DNA of 64,000 nt from contig NC_087092.1 in assembly GCF_963855985.1 (NCBI RefSeq), forward strand, positions 4,960,001 to 5,024,000, read 5' to 3'. The position numbers were made by a program, and so were the translations under genes. The DNA comes from Ostrinia nubilalis (taxonomy: Eukaryota; Arthropoda; Insecta; Lepidoptera; Crambidae). Of this stretch, positions 34,598 through 46,420 are shown piece after piece. Below the pieces are notes generated by a model that ran no database searches, was not told where the DNA came from, and worked only from the letters and a program-made list of their open reading frames with translations. How positions within the stretch are numbered: the stretch's first letter is position 1; every line of letters begins with the position of its first letter.

Positions 34598-34662
34598 TGG
34601 AAAACCTTGGGAGAGGCCTTTGTCCAGCAGTGGACGTCATTTGGCTGAAACGAACGAACGAA
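34598..34662 (+). mobile_element. RTE-like retroposon 3' tail fragment
   Basis: 'gagaggcctttgtccagcag', 'tggacgtcatttggctg' and a (aacg)n-type tail. The tail differs from the usual (ATG)n but matches that of the copy at 57650-57955 (aaacgaacgaa). Confidence 0.7.
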
Positions 34663-34884
34663 TTCTGAGCAGTAGTCATGGTAGGTTAGGTTCCTATACT
34701 ATCCTAAGAATTATTGATTACCTACATGGCCAACATACCTTTCAGCATCTTTGGGAAGCGAAAAAAAAAGATAAATCCGGTAGATTTCTTTTCGAATTTT
34801 AACACCCGAACGCCGCACAATATTTCTTTCTCTTTATGTCCATTTTTAAATAATACTTCGATCATAGAATTATAATCATACTAC

Positions 34885-35000
34885 AACGCACGCCAGCGTC
34901 CTGACGGGCGCGCGCGTGACACTCGACTGATATAATACCCGCCGGCGGGGCGCTTCGCTGTAGGTAATTATCGGATGTACCGCGCGGAGTGAGCCAGGCC
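34885..35000 (+). promoter_or_regulatory. GC-rich patch, candidate promoter with TATA-like box
   Basis: CpG-dense stretch (cgggcgcgcgcgtgac.., ..cgccggcggggcgcttcgc) with tgatataatac between its halves. It could drive a plus-strand transcript, for example a first non-coding exon of a gene lying beyond the window. No coding exon follows that I can support. Confidence 0.25.
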
Positions 35001-36140
35001 TGCCTATGTGATTAAATCCGTCATCATTTGCTTTCTACACCATAGAAATATGTCAGGTCGCTATTGATGCCAAAATGCTTGTTAAACATTATTATAAACA
35101 CAAAAAATTGTCGAAAATGGAGTTATTTAATTAATTTTAAACTTGATATTAGTGATCTACTTTATAGTCAGTTAGAATCGTGTGAAATAACAAATCAGAA
35201 TAAAATAACAAGTTATTAACTCTTAGACGTCTCATGATCATTCGTTGGGTTCATACTGTTCATAGCACTATTTAGTGATCACACAAAGGATATCTATGTA
35301 AGTGCAGATTTACGAAAGCTGGATATCCTTAGTGGTTGTGACCAAACTGGGAGAATTTAGGTAAATGTGTGATTTACGACCGGATCCTATTTCGATTCGC
35401 TGCCCACCGGGTAATAACGTTTCACAATGCTGTGGTCTGTCTTGATTTAAATCGTCCTTTATGCTAGAACAGATTTTATAAATCTCTAGACTCTACTTGA
35501 AATAATATTGTAGTTTATTTATTCTACATCATTGTGTGAAGATTAATATTGTAGAGTTTCATAATATCTAAGTTAATATTATCTGATAATACAACTGTTA
35601 CTTTAATTAATGAGTTGGTACGTACATAGATATTTTTATTAGATTACCTATTAAAATGAATAAGTAATTTTTCTTTTTACAAGATTTTTATTTAAAGACA
35701 CAAGCAATTATTAAAAACCATGTCACATCGCAGGAAGCGTCTGTTCAAACAAGAGAAGTTCAAACAACGAAGACCGTCTGAGAAAAATATTCAAATAGGA
35801 CAACACTCACGAAACATAAGTTCTTTGACCCCGAGGCGAGTGCAGTGACGGTGTAGCCTTCAATTTGACGCAAAAACACCCTAACGATGATTCTCATTAG
35901 GATTCCGGGACACCACAGAAGTTAAGCACGTGTTGTTTGTTAGACTCTATTACAAGCGAACAAAGTTCAACATCTGCCAGTTTTCGTATTACATTCCTGT
36001 GCACCTAACTGTAAAGTATCATTCACTTTACTCAGACAATTGGGTGAAATAACATCACGCAACCGCGATTGCGTTTTGTTTTGTTTATTTTTTCGTTGAT
36101 AGCATACAAAATAAATGCTACATTCAATTGTTTTAATTTA
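35001..36140. other. Gene-free stretch
   Basis: No supported gene or repeat boundary. Confidence 0.35.
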
Positions 36141-36143
36141 ACA

Positions 36144-36720
36144 AAATCGGTCGACTTCAAAAAAGGAGGAGGTTTTCAATTCTATTCATCTGTAAATAAT
36201 GTACATGTTATCTTATTCTTATTTTATTATAAGAAAAAATCCTCTTAACTATACAATATACATTCGTTTGTCTTGTCTAACAATCTTGTTTCATCATCTC
36301 GTACGAAAACGGACACGTAATTCCATCATTTAACACCATGCTGTCAAAAATTTAACAATGAAAACTTTCCATTTCGTCTGACATGGGCCAAATAAAAGAA
36401 AGTTAAATGTAATTTTGATGGTTAGACTTTTGACCATGTGTAGTTTTTTTTTCAGACTTTCTTTCCTGTGATTTTCCAACATATTGTCATTTATTTACAC
36501 TATACATATACACTTTTTATTATGTAACAGGAGGCAAACGAGCAGACGAAAATATTATAAAGAGGAAAGATTGTTTTTGTTTATCCGAATAGGCTCCGAA
36601 ACTACTGGACTAATTTGGAAAATTCTTTCACCATTGGAATCCTATCTTACATTATTTCTGATGAACGGTCTACGTAGTTTGCCGGGTTAGCTAATTCATG
36701 ATAAAATTTATTATAAAGTT
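36144..36720 (+). repeat. Fragments of lepidopteran interspersed repeats
   Basis: 36144-36200 has the 'cgacttcaaaaaaggaggag' motif that recurs at about 54376 and 54494. 36520-36690 carries 'gtaacaggaggcaaacgagc' and 'ggctccgaaactactggact', the second being a typical repeat segment. Exact ends not defined. Confidence 0.5.
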
Positions 36721-36742
36721 CACAACAGAGGGGCCTACTATA

Positions 36743-37141
36743 CAGGGTGACTTTTAAATCGTTGGCATCCTTTTAAACTAAGACTACTCATGATACATAG
36801 TAAATTCCCTGAATATGAGACAAATTCAATGAGTTTTTTTTGTCCTAATTTTACTATTTATTTGTATTACTGTGCTCTTATAAAGAGTTTAAAACGATTG
36901 TACAGTTAACAGCAAATCAGACTATACATTTTTGGTGCATATTACACCTACTACATCGAAATAAGATGCCACAGTGTTAAGTTTGATGTGCTGTCGTCTG
37001 ACAAGGTTTTAATTTTTTTTAAACTCGTCGGATTGGTCTCATATTCAGGGAATGTAGGATTGGTCTCATATTCAGGGAATGTAATATGTACCATGAGTAG
37101 AGACAGTTTAAAAGGATGCCAACGATTTAAAAGTCATTCTG
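36743..37141. mobile_element. 399 bp TA-flanked MITE (Tc1/mariner-type) with nested MITE
   Basis: Ends cagggtgacttttaaatcgt and (complement of right) cagaatgacttttaaatcgt, similar over about 80 bases, flanked by TA (36741-36742, 37142-37143). Within it lies a member of the 'tgtacaga' family (36899-37003), and the right arm contains a 27-base tandem duplication (37030-37056, 37057-37083). Confidence 0.85.
36899..37003. mobile_element. 'tgtacaga' family MITE nested in the TA element
   Basis: Ends tgtacagttaacagcaaatc and (complement) tgtcagacgacagcacatca; same family as 7300-7406. Confidence 0.65.
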
Positions 37142-37149
37142 TAGATGAA

Positions 37150-40100
37150 TCTTACCTCAGCAATAATTTGCTCCAACTCTACCATCCTTTCCCAACAAAA
37201 TCTTAATTACAAAATTATATTATCTCATCTTTGACAACATTGTATCTCCTTTCCCCAATTACTTTCTAAATCGAATAAAGGGCAGTAAACGGTCGATTGT
37301 CTGGATAGGTCTTTGACCATCGCCTAAAATGGTTAGGAAAGTAGATAGGAAACGAGTCAGGCGCGCCTGGCCGTAACTCAAAGATCTCAAATCGACGGGA
37401 CGATTTATAGTGCACGAGTGGCCAAGTAAAAGTTATTTCTAACATTTGTAGGGCTGTTGCATTAAACTGAACACCTGAAAACAAACAGGGATAAGTTATT
37501 GTTCCTTTTGTATTCTATTCTATTCATGGATTACTACGGTAATTTATGCAATGAGTAGGTACCTTCGTCGGTGTTAGCAATTTATAGCTAATATTCAGGT
37601 AGAGATCAAGTTTAGTTCGCTAATTTTATTCAATAATTGTTGAACTTCTGGTTGAAATGTTGTCATAATCAAAGATATAGCTAATGATAAGTCAACAGTT
37701 CTACTATAAATTATTTTTTAGTCATAATAATTATCAATCAGTCTTTTGACCGTAGGACTCTCCTCGTTCCATTGACAATCAATCATTGATAGATAACAAT
37801 CCTGCAGTCAAAAACAAAACTTATTGTATAATTAAGATATAAACATAAACACTAATTAACCTTTTTATTGTTACAGGTAAATAATTGTTATACAATCAAG
37901 ATGGACGCAGCCGCACCTTTTGTCTGCCGTGTCGGCTGATTGAACACGTCTTCACCTCTGTCTTGATCAGTCATAATTGGCAAGTACCTACCTATTAAAA
38001 TAATTAAAAATAATTTTGAAATATCACGCGTACCGGACTGTAAGATACAGCAATCCTATTTTTTGCATTATTTTGAAATCATTTTAATTAATTTCGACGT
38101 TAATATAAATCCTAGTTATTGGGTAAGTATACCTAATATAGATCCAATAGAGTATTTTACTAATTCAATTAAGAATTTAAATATTATGACAAATTAATTA
38201 ATTTTAATTTAGATCCTCTAATAACTTTGGAAAATTAAACCAACATTTCGGCAGGGCATAATTTTAATAGCAAATATCAATAAATTATTTAAATAAAATA
38301 AATAATTATTATATTCCTAATTACTTTTAATAAATGGTACAGTATAAAAATTTCACAACCTCACTAAGTAAGTGCGTTCAAATACCTGCTAATAATTAGT
38401 TTTTAACTCAAATATTGCATTAAAATTTTCAGCAGGTAATTAAAGGTTTATGTAATTTATACTGCTTAAATATTATAGCATTAATGTAATACATTTATCA
38501 GTGTAGCAGCATATGATTTGGCTTACATGCACCGTTTAGTCTCCATGAGCTGGTACCTCCGTCGGTTCCTCCTCAACTATTGTTCGGTATGAGCTATAGC
38601 CTATTGTTGTGTTGACGCGAAAAAATTAATCGCTTATGTAATATTCCGTTGCTATAACATTGTTACTCGTAATGGGTCTGAAACAATACCTAAGAACTAT
38701 ACAAGGTAAGAACAAATTGTTAGGATGAACGGTTGTCTAATGCATTTTTAAATATGCAATATGCGAACAATTTTATGCGTCTTAGGGTATCTGCATTCTC
38801 ATAATTGCTTATCATACTACATTGTTTAGTAGTTAGGAATATTATAATATGCATAAATAATATTTTTAGTAGACAAGGGTAACTCAGCAGTTTTTACGTT
38901 AATTTAGTATTGCCCTCTCCCTGAAAGGATTAAATAATGATTAAGAATAAAATTAAATCCAAAATGCAGGTAACGCATCGGTAGCTTCAGATAATTGCAT
39001 ATTGTATTTATTTGAATATTTTATATTCATAGACGGCGATCACGCCCGTTTGAACTCTCTCCTATAAAACACTGGCATTTTATAAAGATTCTTAAAAGTG
39101 TAAAACAGAAAAGCCATTACACAGTAACTACCGCAAATAACTTGCGTGTTACATAAATTCTTACATAAAATGTATGTCATTAACTGTCAAGTTCAGTCGG
39201 CTTTTACGAACGTCGACTGCGGAAACAATCGGACACAGTCGGACAATACCGATTTGCTGAGTACCGATACAGATATTAAAGTACAGAAAGGCAACTTTCA
39301 CCTATCGCTATGTGCAGAATAGGTGAGCAATAACACGTCTGCATGCTGTGACGGATTACCAGATGCCATAGACTAGCTAGAGGGCGAAGGTGAGCGTTGA
39401 GAGGTCTGGTTCAATCAATATGATGAATCGCATGTCTTCTAAGTATTTAAGCTCACTTACGAACTAATGAGAGTGTTATATGTTGTGAGTATCTAGTATT
39501 TTAAACTATGTAGGTAACTCATTTCTTATGCAGACTTTAAAAATACAAGAGACACAACCCGAAATTACAGCGACATACCTAACTCGATAACAGTGCCCTC
39601 TAGAAAAATAGTAGGTGGCTATTTACCTACTTAAAGACGTTGACAATTAAATAAAAGAATATTTCTGTAAAACACTCCAGTCTCAGACAAATATCTTCAC
39701 AATATCAAAAACGTGACGTTCACATTTTTCAATTTCAAGCGAGCTTTTGAAGCGCTCATGCATGACACGACCTATCCTCGAATACAAAAGCCTCTGCCTT
39801 TCAAAAGCTATCGATTTCTGACACAATGTCCTTTCGTATAGAGCCTTCGGAGAATAAAGAATGTTATCCAAATTAAACTGTAATAGCAAAAATTTCAGTC
39901 TTAAAACCTCAAGAAAAACTTTGTAAACTTTACAATCTACCTTTTTCCCAGAGCTCATATTGGTTAACCCTTTTCTGTTCTGTGGTTCACCCTGTCCTCA
40001 AATATCAAAGCCTCCTTTCAACCCATCGATTGCAGACAGCATCGTGACAGCCGTTGACCGGTTCACACCTGGCACAATGGCTGGCCTTTGGTACACAATT

Positions 40101-41990
40101 GAGTTATCCAACTGGATTCTCAAGTGAATCTTCGAATGTTACACAACGTATACATACATTCGCTCGTACGCATTGCACAGATTGTTTTGCAGCCTGGTTG
40201 TTTGCATTGAGAAATAAAATAAAAAGAAAATAATTTAATCAACAACAATTCAATCAACTACGACCTTCTTCTCATAAAAGTTTGATACTGCTAGGAGAAT
40301 ATCTACAAATCTTGTATTACGAGTGTATAGCCAATGGCGACTTGTAAAATCACGTTAAATTTAGCATAATATTGTTAACATTATCTGTAAGTAATGGTTT
40401 AATTAATACGTTTTCTATCAGAATATCAAGAAGCATGTAACTTCAACGGAAAATAGTTTTAACATGATCGCATCACTGCTATCGCTAGATCAAAGATAAA
40501 TTGTTTCTAGCTTATTCTAACGCGCTAGATCTCACAAAAAATACTAAAGCTGTATAGGTTATAAATAACATTTATTTCTGGAAGCTTGTTCCAACTGAAT
40601 AAACCTGTAGCGTTTAATTTCTAATAAAATACGAGCTTAGTCATGATAACGCGGCGCGTGCCGCCGGGGCGCAGTCGTGCGGAAGGAAACCATACAACGC
40701 GGCAGATGCAGTTTGTTGCGGTTTGGGGCTACTCCATGAAGCGATATTATATTTCGGTCCATCTGTTCCTTTAGCACGTGTACCTAAAGACTCTTGTAGA
40801 ATCTAGTCCTAAAATAAGCAAAGCTTTTGAACTCTCAGTAGCAGTCGCATTTGAAAAACTTGCAGCAATACTAAAGCAGTATTTTATAGCGTGCTATCAA
40901 CAGCACAGCTTGCGTGACGTTATCGCGTGACCCGCTATCAAGACCTAAAAGAACCACTAAAACACCTTTTTCTTGCGCAGTCGGGTAAAAAAGCGTCTAA
41001 GATACGTTTATTAGTATGGTAGAGTTCTGGACAGATAGTTTTGATGAAGAATCGTCTAAATATTAGATGCCTAATAGTCGTGGACCCAAAGACTGAATAG
41101 AACAACAGTTAAGTTTCTCACGCCATTAAAAATAATGAAGAGGTTCAGATGAATTATCTGTACTTGTAGACAATTTTCTTACACCACTGCCTTAAGTCTG
41201 GTCATTGAGGAAAACACATGTTAAACTCTTTTTTTTAATTTTACATATGAAACTAGACACTTAATGGTCAAGTACCTGCTACTCGACTACCAGACTACAT
41301 TTGGCACAAAATAGCAGTATTACAAGTACATAAACATAATGCATGCCATGACACATGCCAGGTTTTCGCATTAATGTGCTGTTGGTCAACTACTTAACCA
41401 TTCATCATCAGCTTTTATCAGAAAGATAATTTGAACGCTTGTTTAACTTCGAGTAAATCTTAGTTCCTAGTTTATCTATTACAAAGTCTTGTAGTGGCTT
41501 TCACTTAATTATTCCAACGCACTGGTCAAAGGGGTCAAACCAATATCTTGAATGCGCTGTATCGTTTAGGAACAGTTACTTTAATCAGATAATAATAGGC
41601 CGTCTAATTGAAACAACTCCACTGTGCCACTAGAAGTACATACCTATTCTAAAGACAAACTACCTAGTGTACTATTTTCGTTAAAAGCATTTCCTTGCAG
41701 TCCTGGCAGAAGTACAGCTAAGTACTTACTACCCAAATTGGCTACACTTTTTGGTGAATACGCAGAAAACTAACAACTGCTAAAGTGAGAAAAATTAACA
41801 AATTAATACGGACACTTCGTAGTCATGAAATTGGATGAGAAACCGCTTTTATGTATGAAATTCAAATGCACACTTACCTTACTATTTAGGGGTCAATTGG
41901 ACAATTTTTATGTAAATAACATTCAGCTCTATGTAAGTAGCTACTAGTACGCCAGTTAACATTCTTTCACCGAGCTAAAATACATAGGTA
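37150..41990. other. Long gene-free stretch
   Basis: AT-rich. I note an acceptor-like 'ttgttacag' at 37877 followed by a well-placed ATG (aagatgg, 37910) opening only 12 codons; a degenerate repeated motif of about 55 bases at 39765-39825 and 39988-40040; and a GC-rich patch at about 40648-40730. None supports a gene call. Confidence 0.35.
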
Positions 41991-41998
41991 CATTATGT

Positions 41999-42213
41999 TC
42001 ATCCTCTCTTCGACTCTTTGTAATGCGAACAGCTAGGGACTGGAACTCGCTTCCTGCTGCTGTATTTCCTGAACACTATAATCCGAGCCTTTTCAAGGCG
42101 AGAGTGAATAGGCACTTACAGAGCAGATATTATGTACCATCCTAGACTGCATCTCACTTAACACCAGGTGCGATTGCGGTCAAATACCTGCCTAGTCTTG
42201 CATAAAAAAAATC
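41999..42213 (+). mobile_element. LINE 3' end with C-terminal ORF remnant (jockey/CR1-like)
   Basis: One frame reads TARDWNSLPAAVFPEHYNPS and continues LFKARVNRHLQSRYYVPS to a TAG at 42143-42145, the typical C-terminus of a lepidopteran non-LTR reverse-transcriptase polyprotein. The 3' UTR (cttaacaccaggtgcgattg..) and an A-rich tail follow; the same UTR occurs alone at 25999-26060. 5'-truncated, dead. Confidence 0.8.
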
Positions 42214-42219
42214 CTATAC

Positions 42220-45200
42220 ACAACATTGCACGATTTTGTATTTTCGTTTATTATGACGTACAAATCACTAAGAAGTTGCCATAGAAAAGTTTGTCAAATA
42301 CCTTAAGCACTCAAAAGCTTATCTTTCAGATAAATAATTCAGAACTTATCTGTCAGATAGACTACAACTTATGGTTTCATAGGTCTTAGATAGAGAAATC
42401 GGGTTGACCATCATAGTCGTACTTATTCTTGAGTACATAACTTCATGAGTTCATTGTCGACGTTTGTAAAAACAGACGCACGTTTACGTAATCTTTTCGA
42501 GTGACATAGACTTTTAGAAAGGGTGCGTTTCCAAAAGATTAGTTTACCATGTAAACATGTAGTTACATAGCAAGTTAGTAGGTAAGACTCGAGGTTCACA
42601 TAATAGCAAAGTGTTCCCAACAACCAGTTGAGTGGAAAAGTGGACGTATGTTTATCTCTACCACCATTTTTCCAAAACCGTCTCAAGAAGATAGATTGTC
42701 AGCATTAATCAATCGATGAATGACTATGATGATACATCATCATCGTCAATCAATCATGCGTGTTCGATCACTTCACACTCCATGATTTCATATGCGTGAG
42801 ACACCATATCACCGTTTTAGCTTTTATAACTGTTCAAACTTTTTACTATCTTACAAAAATGACAAGAATTTCTATCAAAGTCAAAATCAAGGCTTTTATT
42901 CAGTACTTAAGTAGGCCCACGTCCCAAATGGCTTGCCTTACCGCCACTTCGGGACAACTACTAAATTAATAAGTGCTGAGAAAATGTTAAGTATATATTA
43001 AACATGTAAAGCATTGATGGCCTACATAAATACGAAAATGCGAAGTTCCTCTACAAATGTTTACTTTAAAGATGTTAGTTGCGAAGATAAGCAGCTTAGC
43101 ATTCAGTACAAGTGGTAGGTATCCGCTTCGCATACCGATAGCAAGGGAAAGTCCAATTGGAATATCAGATTGACCTTAGATGCACTAAGACCATTACAAC
43201 TCGGTGTTTCGTGACTCTAACTTTTAAAAGCTTGTAAAGTTCTGCTGACCTGACGACCTGATAAAGGTAGCAGGAAGGCGCTGCATGCGTGGAATATATT
43301 ATTTTACCTATTTTTATCTGGAAGAGATCGTTTCCTATGCTTCCGTAGTCGATAAGGCCGCCTAAATTGTGTTTTTCTTTTACTAGTAAGTTGTAATGTG
43401 CAATAGTTAAATTGTATGTATCTATCTATTTATACTTGTTCATCGTTTATGTTACTGTTATCTAGGTATCTTTAACTTTTAAATCAATGCTGTTAATATA
43501 AAATATTTTATTACTGATTAGATAATACTATCTTTGCATGCGCATGTTCCTACAAGAAGATTAATAATAAATCCAGACGGTATACTGCGTGATTTTATCA
43601 CTATAGAGAACTTGGATTACACGATTTAAAATAACAAACGAGCTATAATCATACAGTTAACATAAGAATACATTAATTACAGCATGCTGTAAAACATATT
43701 GGAATTTATTCAAATGAATTAAAACGCACATCTGATATTTATTTTCTTGTTTACGCGAAGAAAATTTATTTTCTCTTTTATTATCTAATTAATATTAAAC
43801 TGCCAAGACGAACGCGTCTGAAGATGCTATAACCATTTAGCGTCTGATTTATTTAAAATGTGGTCGTATTTCAGTAAACTTTCAAATACATATTATATCT
43901 TTTTAATGTAACTAAGTGAATGTTATACCTAAAATTACCTTTCCTACGCCATTCTTAACGTCTCTATGCTAATAAGCGAGACCCTTAACGACAAATCTGT
44001 CGCCCGTTAAATTTAATTGAAGCAAACCACAACTATCTAAGTTATTTATCGTACAGTTTGCGACTAAAACTAGCACGCGACTCTACACCTTAACCCTTCT
44101 ATTCAAGGGTTATAATACATACGTCTATTTGCTAACAAATAGCACGGATTACTGCCTTAATATGAACTAAGTCGAAAGTTTCCCACGCAGGGCCACCTTA
44201 TCTTACATCGTAATCGAGCAAAAGCAACATAATTGAGTTAAAAACAATTTAATTCTATTTATTTTTATGGTTGTGTGATTTTAGCTGTCTACGCTTTATT
44301 TTAAAGGAGAGTATACAGTCTATTGTGTAACTATATACATTAAGCTCTACATGCTTTAGTACTTATGGTACTTATACGGCTTAAACATAGTTTACCGCTC
44401 TCTTATTGAACTTTTATTCTCTCTTTTTTTGCGGTAAATTCATTGCAACAGTTTCACTATATTATTATACTGTTTTGTTATTCCATCTCTGTATCTTCTT
44501 ATACTCTGTAGAAAAGCTAACGGAAAAATGCGTTTAGGTGGTTTTATTTTATTTAAGTATCTGGTAGAGTCGCTCGCCTATGTAAAATACTAGAATTAAT
44601 GACATAACTCTTAAAATAAACTAACTTACTGCTATTGGAAATATTTAATATACTTAACACTTGCACCTAAACCATAAATAAGACAGCCGCGGAATATTGT
44701 TAGCGCTTTCCTATTTAAAATATGCCAGAGAAACAACGTGAGAAAAGTGGTTACAGAGAAATGGAAATAGTGAGTAAACACAAAGTGAAATAGTACTTAT
44801 TTACATGAATTATTTATTACGTGAATGCAATTTACACATTGGAATTGATTCAAGGACACCTGCTGGTAATCTTTATGCAAATAAGAAGGCAATGATCACT
44901 TTTTAACGACACACTCCGTAAATCGTCGAATTTGCTTGACTTTAGTTGGTTTACTTTGTGTTATTCTGCTCTACCGTGCTCCTTCATTTAATGTCTTGAA
45001 ATAAGTTAACGATATCGTCGAAACTATGTATACTCGATAATTCGCTATATAGAGTTTACACAACATTTGCTCTAGACACGCATTGATAGCATACCAGAAG
45101 ACATGTATACTCGTACCATCAAGTACAAATAAATGGGCAAGAGTAAGAAAAAACTAAGTAAGACATTGTACTGTTTATGATAGTGAACTACTTGCTTGCT

Positions 45201-45930
45201 ATTACGTTTTTTCAGAGCTTGAATTGAAAGATCATAATTTCTTTCTGTTGAATGCAGACAGATTAATTGATGCTTTCTAGACATGAACACGAGTTTATAA
45301 AGTGAACAAACATTTACTTTATTAAACACTGCATCAAGTACGATTTATGATACAAAATATGTTCCAACTAACCAACTTAGTTTCATAGTCAAGCCAAAAA
45401 AGAACTAATCTTTATACACCAGCAAAGTTCAATGCCCGATTATGGTAACATTAGGCAATATTATGTTTTAAGCTTCGGCCTTAATTCTGAGTGCAGTTAT
45501 AGGTCTTCTACCAGTTCAAATCACAACACTATTTAGGGTAATGATAATTTATTTAAATTATCCATGAAAGCTTACATTTTAAACGCAGCATTCACCTCAA
45601 TTTACCTGTATTTTTATTTGAAAACGTGAGCCACACTACGTGCAGGACTGGAAATTATCCCGAGTGTGTCGAATCGATTCCTCCAGTCGCGTAGTTGTCT
45701 CGATTCTCGATGTCGGGGATCGTGACCGATTTCCAAACCGCGCCTTGGCTAGAAGCCTCGATAACAGTGGAAAGTTGTGGGAACGGACTGATCGCATACT
45801 AAATGATATTTATAACTTTCTTGTTTGTTTTTGCTTAGCACCGAGTTGATGGGTGAAGTTACTATGAGCAAGTAAAGTGACCGTAGCTGGTATTGTTTTA
45901 AGCTCATATCGATTAACACTGAATTAGCCG
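42220..45930. other. Long gene-free stretch
   Basis: No supported gene. About 42870-42962 ('ttttattcagtacttaagta.. ..accgccacttcgggacaac') looks like a LINE 3' fragment, with a possible relative at about 48010-48050. A CpG-richer patch lies at 45640-45800. The rest shows nothing I can name. Confidence 0.35.
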
Positions 45931-45936
45931 AGCAGT

Positions 45937-46071
45937 GGGCTGAGTGTGAGTTTTTCATAGTGAGCGCGTTTAAAAAATGTATGACAATTTTAGTTTTTGA
46001 AAGTTTCCCGCTAGGGGCGCTGTACAATCCGTCTTTGACTGAAAAGTATGAAAAAAACTCACACTTAGCCC
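45937..46071. mobile_element. 135 bp MITE ('gggctgagtgtgag' ends)
   Basis: Left end gggctgagtgtgagtttttc and complement of the right end gggctaagtgtgagtttttt form inverted repeats. The core 'gctaggggcgctgtacaatc' recurs in a diverged copy at about 49455-49560. Confidence 0.7.
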
Positions 46072-46077
46072 TCAGCC

Positions 46078-46420
46078 TGGCCTAGAGGATCGCGTATCGA
46101 ACTACTGAGTATATGTCAGAGTTCGCGGGTTCGATCTCAGCACAATTAGATATTTGGGTTACTAGTAATTTTGCACGAATGTGTGAGTCTCAATAATATT
46201 TTTTTTAGTTGGCGTTTCGCCCGGTGTTAAAAGTATTAAAATCGCGTGCGAATCGACCCCTTCGAGAACTACATAGTAATCGCATACTACTAGTTCAATA
46301 ATTAAATTATCTGTTATTTTATTAGTCTGGGTGTTTTCTATGTAATAATGCAAAGATGAGTCAATGGCGGGTTTAAGCTTGGTTGCGTTATCTAGAAAAT
46401 GATGATTTCAATGTTTTCCG
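46078..46420 (+). mobile_element. tRNA-derived SINE
   Basis: Head with B-box-like GGTTCGATCTC (about 46126-46136) and a body sharing 'gtctgggtgttttctatgta' with the SINE at 19157-19429. Ends about 46420; borders approximate. Confidence 0.55.

Noticed and set aside
37877..37946. Acceptor followed by an ATG in good context (MDAAAPFVCRVG)
   Set aside because: Stops after 12 codons and no donor extends it; could be a leader ORF at most.
39683..39958. 91-codon minus-strand frame
   Set aside because: No motif; part of the sequence recurs in degenerate form at 39988-40040, which suggests a repeat and not a gene.
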